From: Microcebus murinus | Taxonomy: Eukaryota; Chordata; Mammalia; Primates; Cheirogaleidae | Length of the DNA stretch: 64,000 nucleotides | NCBI RefSeq assembly: GCF_040939455.1 | Contig: NC_134120.1 | Coordinates: 15,552,501-15,616,500, forward strand | Reading direction: 5' to 3' | In this document: positions 60,721 to 64,000 of the stretch, piece after piece | Layout of the letters: every line of letters starts with the position of its first letter | Numbering within the stretch: position 1 is the stretch's first letter | Position numbers and translations under genes: made by a program | The notes under the pieces: model-generated | What the model was told of the DNA's origin: nothing | The model's database searches: none | The model's input: only the letters and a program-made list of their open reading frames with translations

Positions 60721-60930
60721 GATCACATGGTAATTCTACAACTAATTTTTCGAGGAACCACCATCGTGTTTCCTACAGCGGCGGGAATTTTACATTCCCA
60801 CCAGCAATGTACAAAGACTCGAATCTCCCCACAGCCTTCAACATTTATTGTTTTTTGTTTTGTTGTTTATTTTGATAATAGTCATCCTGACAAGTGAGGT
60901 TGAAATTTTACTTGCATCAAGAAACTTGTT
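60721..60930 (-). mobile_element. L1M 3' end (antisense), part 2
   Basis: 'cacatggtaattctac', 'ttacattcccaccagcaatgtac' and 'ttgataatagtcatcctgacaagtgagg'. Confidence 0.88.
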
Positions 60931-61798
60931 CTTCAGTGATACCCAAGAAAATATAAATGAGACTTTTCCGTACTTGGCTGAAGTGAGCCTTTTCCGACTT
61001 CTAAAGTAGTAGCCCAGAGATTCTCCATTGGAGGTGGGGTGGGCACCCTGCCCTCCCTCTTCCCTTCTCGGAAACTGTGGGAGTCTCTCGTGTATTCTTG
61101 GAAGTGTGATACATAGAACGGGAAGAGGGAAAAAAGAAAAGGTTGAGAACTAGCTCAGAAACATGCTTAATCTATTTTGTTGATTTTACTTTTTCTAACT
61201 TGTACAGCTTGGTGGCCATGAGCCAATATGTCCACTAGGTATCTGTTGACATTGCCACCACACTCCTCTTCTTGTTCTGTCCAATTTTTTTTTTTTTTGG
61301 CCTAATCTTTAAGTATCATTCTTGCCTTAATTTCAGTATGCATTCTATCCTTGTGCATAAATTAGGTATGGTTTTCTGCTCTTTATTCTAAATTGCCTAT
61401 TTCTATTGCAAATTACACCATTCATAATTTCCAGCTTACTGCTTTTCTCCAAACACTTTTGCTTTCATTACAAGTTCATAAATTACAAGTCAACTGCCCT
61501 CTTCCCAAAGATGAAAAAGATAAAAGCCTGCAGTGTGGAGAGGCATCCCTCACCAAATACATACGTCACGTGGAAGAGCTGGCTTTGCAATCCTGCATTC
61601 TGTTGAGTGCTCAGGGTTGGAGAAGAAAAGGCACAGTCACAAGGGAGCCCGAGCTTCTAGTAGCTCAACAGTTGCATGCAAATGGAATTCTGAGACAGAA
61701 CGAGAACACAGGCATCCTGTGGTCGACCTTGAGCTGTGTGGTATTCGGCCAGATGATCCAGAAGACATGGATATTAACTTTTTTTAGATGATCACCAA
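60931..61798. other. Unique DNA
   Basis: No feature recognised. The 132-codon frame at 61393-61791 lacks any family motif. Confidence 0.4.
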
Positions 61799-61810
61799 AA
61801 GGGAAACACA

Positions 61811-62106
61811 GGGCCGGGCACAGTGGCTCACGCCTGTAATCCTAGCACTCTGGGAGGCCAAGGGTGGAGGATCACTTGAGGTCAGGAGTTTGAGACCAGC
61901 CTGAGCAAGAGCAAGACCCTGTCTCTACAAAATATAGAAAAATTAGCCAGGCATGCGGGTACACGTCTGTAGTCCCAGCTACTCAGGAGGCCGAGGCAGG
62001 AGGGATTGCCTGAGCCCAGGAGTATGAGGTTACTGTGAGCTATGATCATGCCACTGCACTCTAGCCCGGGAGACAGAGCGAGACCCTGTTTAAAAACAAC
62101 AACAAC
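61811..62106 (+). mobile_element. Alu, intermediate type
   Basis: Lacks the lemur linker but has 'cctagcactctggg'. The tail is (CAA)n(TA)n. TSD GGAAACACA on both sides. Confidence 0.9.
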
Positions 62107-62224
62107 AACAAAATATATATATATGGAAACACAAAAGTTTTAAATTTGCAAAGAACACTCAGGTCCTTTGTGGAGAAATGGCTACGTCATGTGGCCAGTT
62201 GTGAATTCTGTCATCCTTTGTGGC

Positions 62225-62740
62225 CACGGTTTACAGCACGCCACCCTTATCCATGGTTTTGCTTCCTGTGGTTTTAGTTTCCCTTGGTGAACTGAGATCC
62301 AAAAGTATTAAATGGATAATTTCAGAAATAAGCAATTCCTAAATTCTAAGTTGTGTGCCATTTTGATAGTGTGCTGAAATCTCATGCGCAGGTGTGAGGC
62401 CCCTTTGTCTGGAGTCCCCGCGCCGGTGAGCCACCTAGGAGCTGTCTCTGTTACCAGATCGGCTGTAGTGGGACTGCAGTGCTGTGTTCAAGTCACCCTT
62501 ATTTTACTTCATTATGGCCCCAAAGCACGAGAGCAGTGATGCTGGCAGTTCGGATGTGCCAAAGAGCAGCCCTCAAGTGCTTCCTTTAAGTGAAAAGATG
62601 AAAGTTCTCGACTTAGTAAGGAATGCAAACAAATTGTATGCTGAGGTTGCTAACACTGACGGTGACAACAAACCTAATATCTGGGAAATTGAGAAGATGG
62701 AAGAAGACACTTGTGACACTTGCTCTGTTTAGAGTTGGTA
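62225..62740 (+). mobile_element. Tigger element 5' part
   Basis: 'cacggtttacagcacgccacccttatccatggttttgcttcctgtggttt' is a decayed Tigger terminus, followed by a leader and the start of a transposase frame. The rest of the element is missing. Confidence 0.8.
62514..62732 (+). pseudogene. Tigger transposase N-terminal remnant
   Basis: Starts MAPKHESSDAGSSDVPKSS and continues 'LPLSEKMKVLDLVRN..KLYAEVA', the N-terminal helix-turn-helix (CENP-B/psq-type DNA-binding) region of pogo-class Tigger transposases. It ends at codon 72 with no DDE catalytic domain, so it is a dead fragment. Several usually conserved positions of the DNA-binding domain are altered (KMEEDTCDT in place of a K/R-rich repeat). 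I preferred the internal ATG at 62514 over the upstream one at 62484 because the family N-terminus starts there. Confidence 0.85.
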
Positions 62741-62744
62741 GCCA

Positions 62745-63400
62745 TAGGTTTTAGTCTCGCTTCTCTTTCTTCCTCCCTTGCTGGGAGTGTGTTTGAGAGC
62801 AGAGTTGTGTGTGACCATGTAGGTTTCGTTATTATTGGGGCATGGCGAGGCCAACAGATCAGCAGGTGACTGCCATTGAGAAGACAGTTGCTCACTCAAG
62901 CCTCCTAAAAACAGGAGGCTTGGGACGCCACTCAGTAGCATATGGGCCAATACCAGGCTCAGTCAGAAGCCCGAAGCAGCCCAGGGAGAGCATGCATGAG
63001 GGACTTTATTGTGATTTTTACCGGAAGGAATGGGTGGGGCAGGGTAAGCAGGGTAGACAGGTTTAGGATTGGCGTGTCAAATAATTTCTGCAGGCTCTGG
63101 AGCACCTGGTACCTGGAGGGCGTGTAAGAGCCAGAAACAGAAGGTGGCTTGAACTATGGATCTGGACAGCTTGGTTTGCAAATGGAAGGTGCACTCCCAG
63201 GGCAGTTAGTTTGCAATCTCTAGATGTTGGCCAACCTCCCCCAGGAAGGGCAGGCTCTCTGGGGTCAGGGAGGCCCCTGATGCCAGAGCATCAAGAACAC
63301 AGAAAATAATAAAACATAACGAGTACAGTTAGTGAGTGGGGGACACAGACTGTCTCCCAGATAGGAAGGTCCTGGGTCCCTTGGCCCAGACCTGCCCCTT
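62745..63400. mobile_element. Possible LTR-like repeat
   Basis: The sequence has the feel of an old LTR ('tgggacgccactcagtagcatatgggcc', 'ggactttattgtgatttttacc'), but no defined ends were found and the family is not recognised. Confidence 0.25.
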
Positions 63401-64000
63401 TGGCTAAGGAAACAATCTACTGGTCTCAGAACAGGAGTCAGGGAGAAAAGGGCCTCTCTTTCCTCCAATTCCACAAAGATTCTGACTTTCTATGCCCCTT
63501 CAGCTTTCTGCTTTCTTCACACAGAAAGGTTTTAATCTTATAATGATAACTATCTCGGCAAGGTTAAGAAAATGACCTTGGTGGGAAGAAAGTCAAATCC
63601 TCATTGGAAAATTTCAGGGCAGACTGGCTCTCTTTCAAAGAGGAAATCTTAAAAGAGAGAGAGAAAGAGAGATGATCAAGAACAGTAAAGAACATTATAA
63701 TAAAACATATTTTCAAATGAGGGTTGCTACTTAGCTGCAAGACTTCACTGAAGTCTAATCTTGAAAAAAAAGACTTTGAAATAATAAACCTAGCTCCAAA
63801 TTAGGAAGGCCTGCAAATGTAGTAATTTCTACCTAAGAGGCTTTGTGTCCAAACATGTCATCCGAGATCCCGGGCAGACAAAGGAGAAGGCCCTTGGAAA
63901 CAAGGCGGCCATTCAGCCCCGCAGCCCGAGGGCATTGGATCTCCTCCCTGGGCTCAATAACATTTTCAGCCACATTAGGCACCAGCTTCAGACCTGGTGG
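63401..64000. other. Unique DNA at window end
   Basis: Contains a short (AG)n tract at 63651-63672. No gene or named repeat recognised. Confidence 0.4.

Overview
This is a gene-poor stretch of primate nuclear DNA, most likely from a strepsirrhine and probably a lemur. The main evidence is about 40 Alu-type SINEs. The abundant type carries the signature 'cactctgggaggc', 'cctgagcaagagcgagac', an 'actataaatagaaagaaa' linker and a 'ggccaacta(a/g)tatatata' middle. That signature belongs to lemur Alus and not to anthropoid AluS/Y. No galago-type tRNA-derived monomer SINE was seen. Cut-and-paste DNA transposons that still look fairly fresh (a TA-flanked mariner/pogo-like family and a CpG-rich hAT-like MITE) fit the same assignment. 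Species cannot be fixed from the sequence alone.

Layout. 0.9-5.2 kb: lemur Alus, one mariner-like copy, MER5A and MIR. 5.2-10.5 kb: old MIR/L2/L1 debris with a Tigger-type element cleanly inserted in an L1. 10.5-20 kb: an almost Alu-free block around a strong CpG island with triplet repeats (about 14.75-15.85 kb), the best promoter candidate in the window. 20-28.5 kb: L2, Alus, a near-perfect inverted duplication (22.3-22.9 kb), a COX7B retrocopy with an intact 80-codon ORF, a U6 retrocopy, a tiny truncated retroinsertion, an LTR-like block, and three head-to-tail Alus separated by the same target sequence. 28.5-36.6 kb: mostly unique DNA with an MSTA-like LTR, a second and weaker CpG island (32.85-33.55 kb), and a homeodomain/POU-motif-rich element just downstream (34.03-34.20 kb) that looks like a conserved enhancer. 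36.6-64 kb: dense Alu nests in L1, MaLR, MER2/Tigger and hAT fragments, a second mariner-like copy split by an Alu, and a Tigger transposase N-terminal remnant.

No spliced protein-coding gene could be assembled. The only recognisable protein sequences are the COX7B retrocopy and transposase fragments. The two CpG islands suggest at least one first exon of a neighbouring or non-coding gene. Direction is unresolved, although a strong donor match (GGGAG|GTAAGT) lies on the minus strand at 14389. Repeat family names are from memory of consensus sequences and should be confirmed with RepeatMasker. I found no new multi-gene system. The most unusual items are genome-dynamics events: the inverted duplication, repeated use of one Alu target site, near-empty retroinsertions, and the two lineage-restricted DNA transposons.
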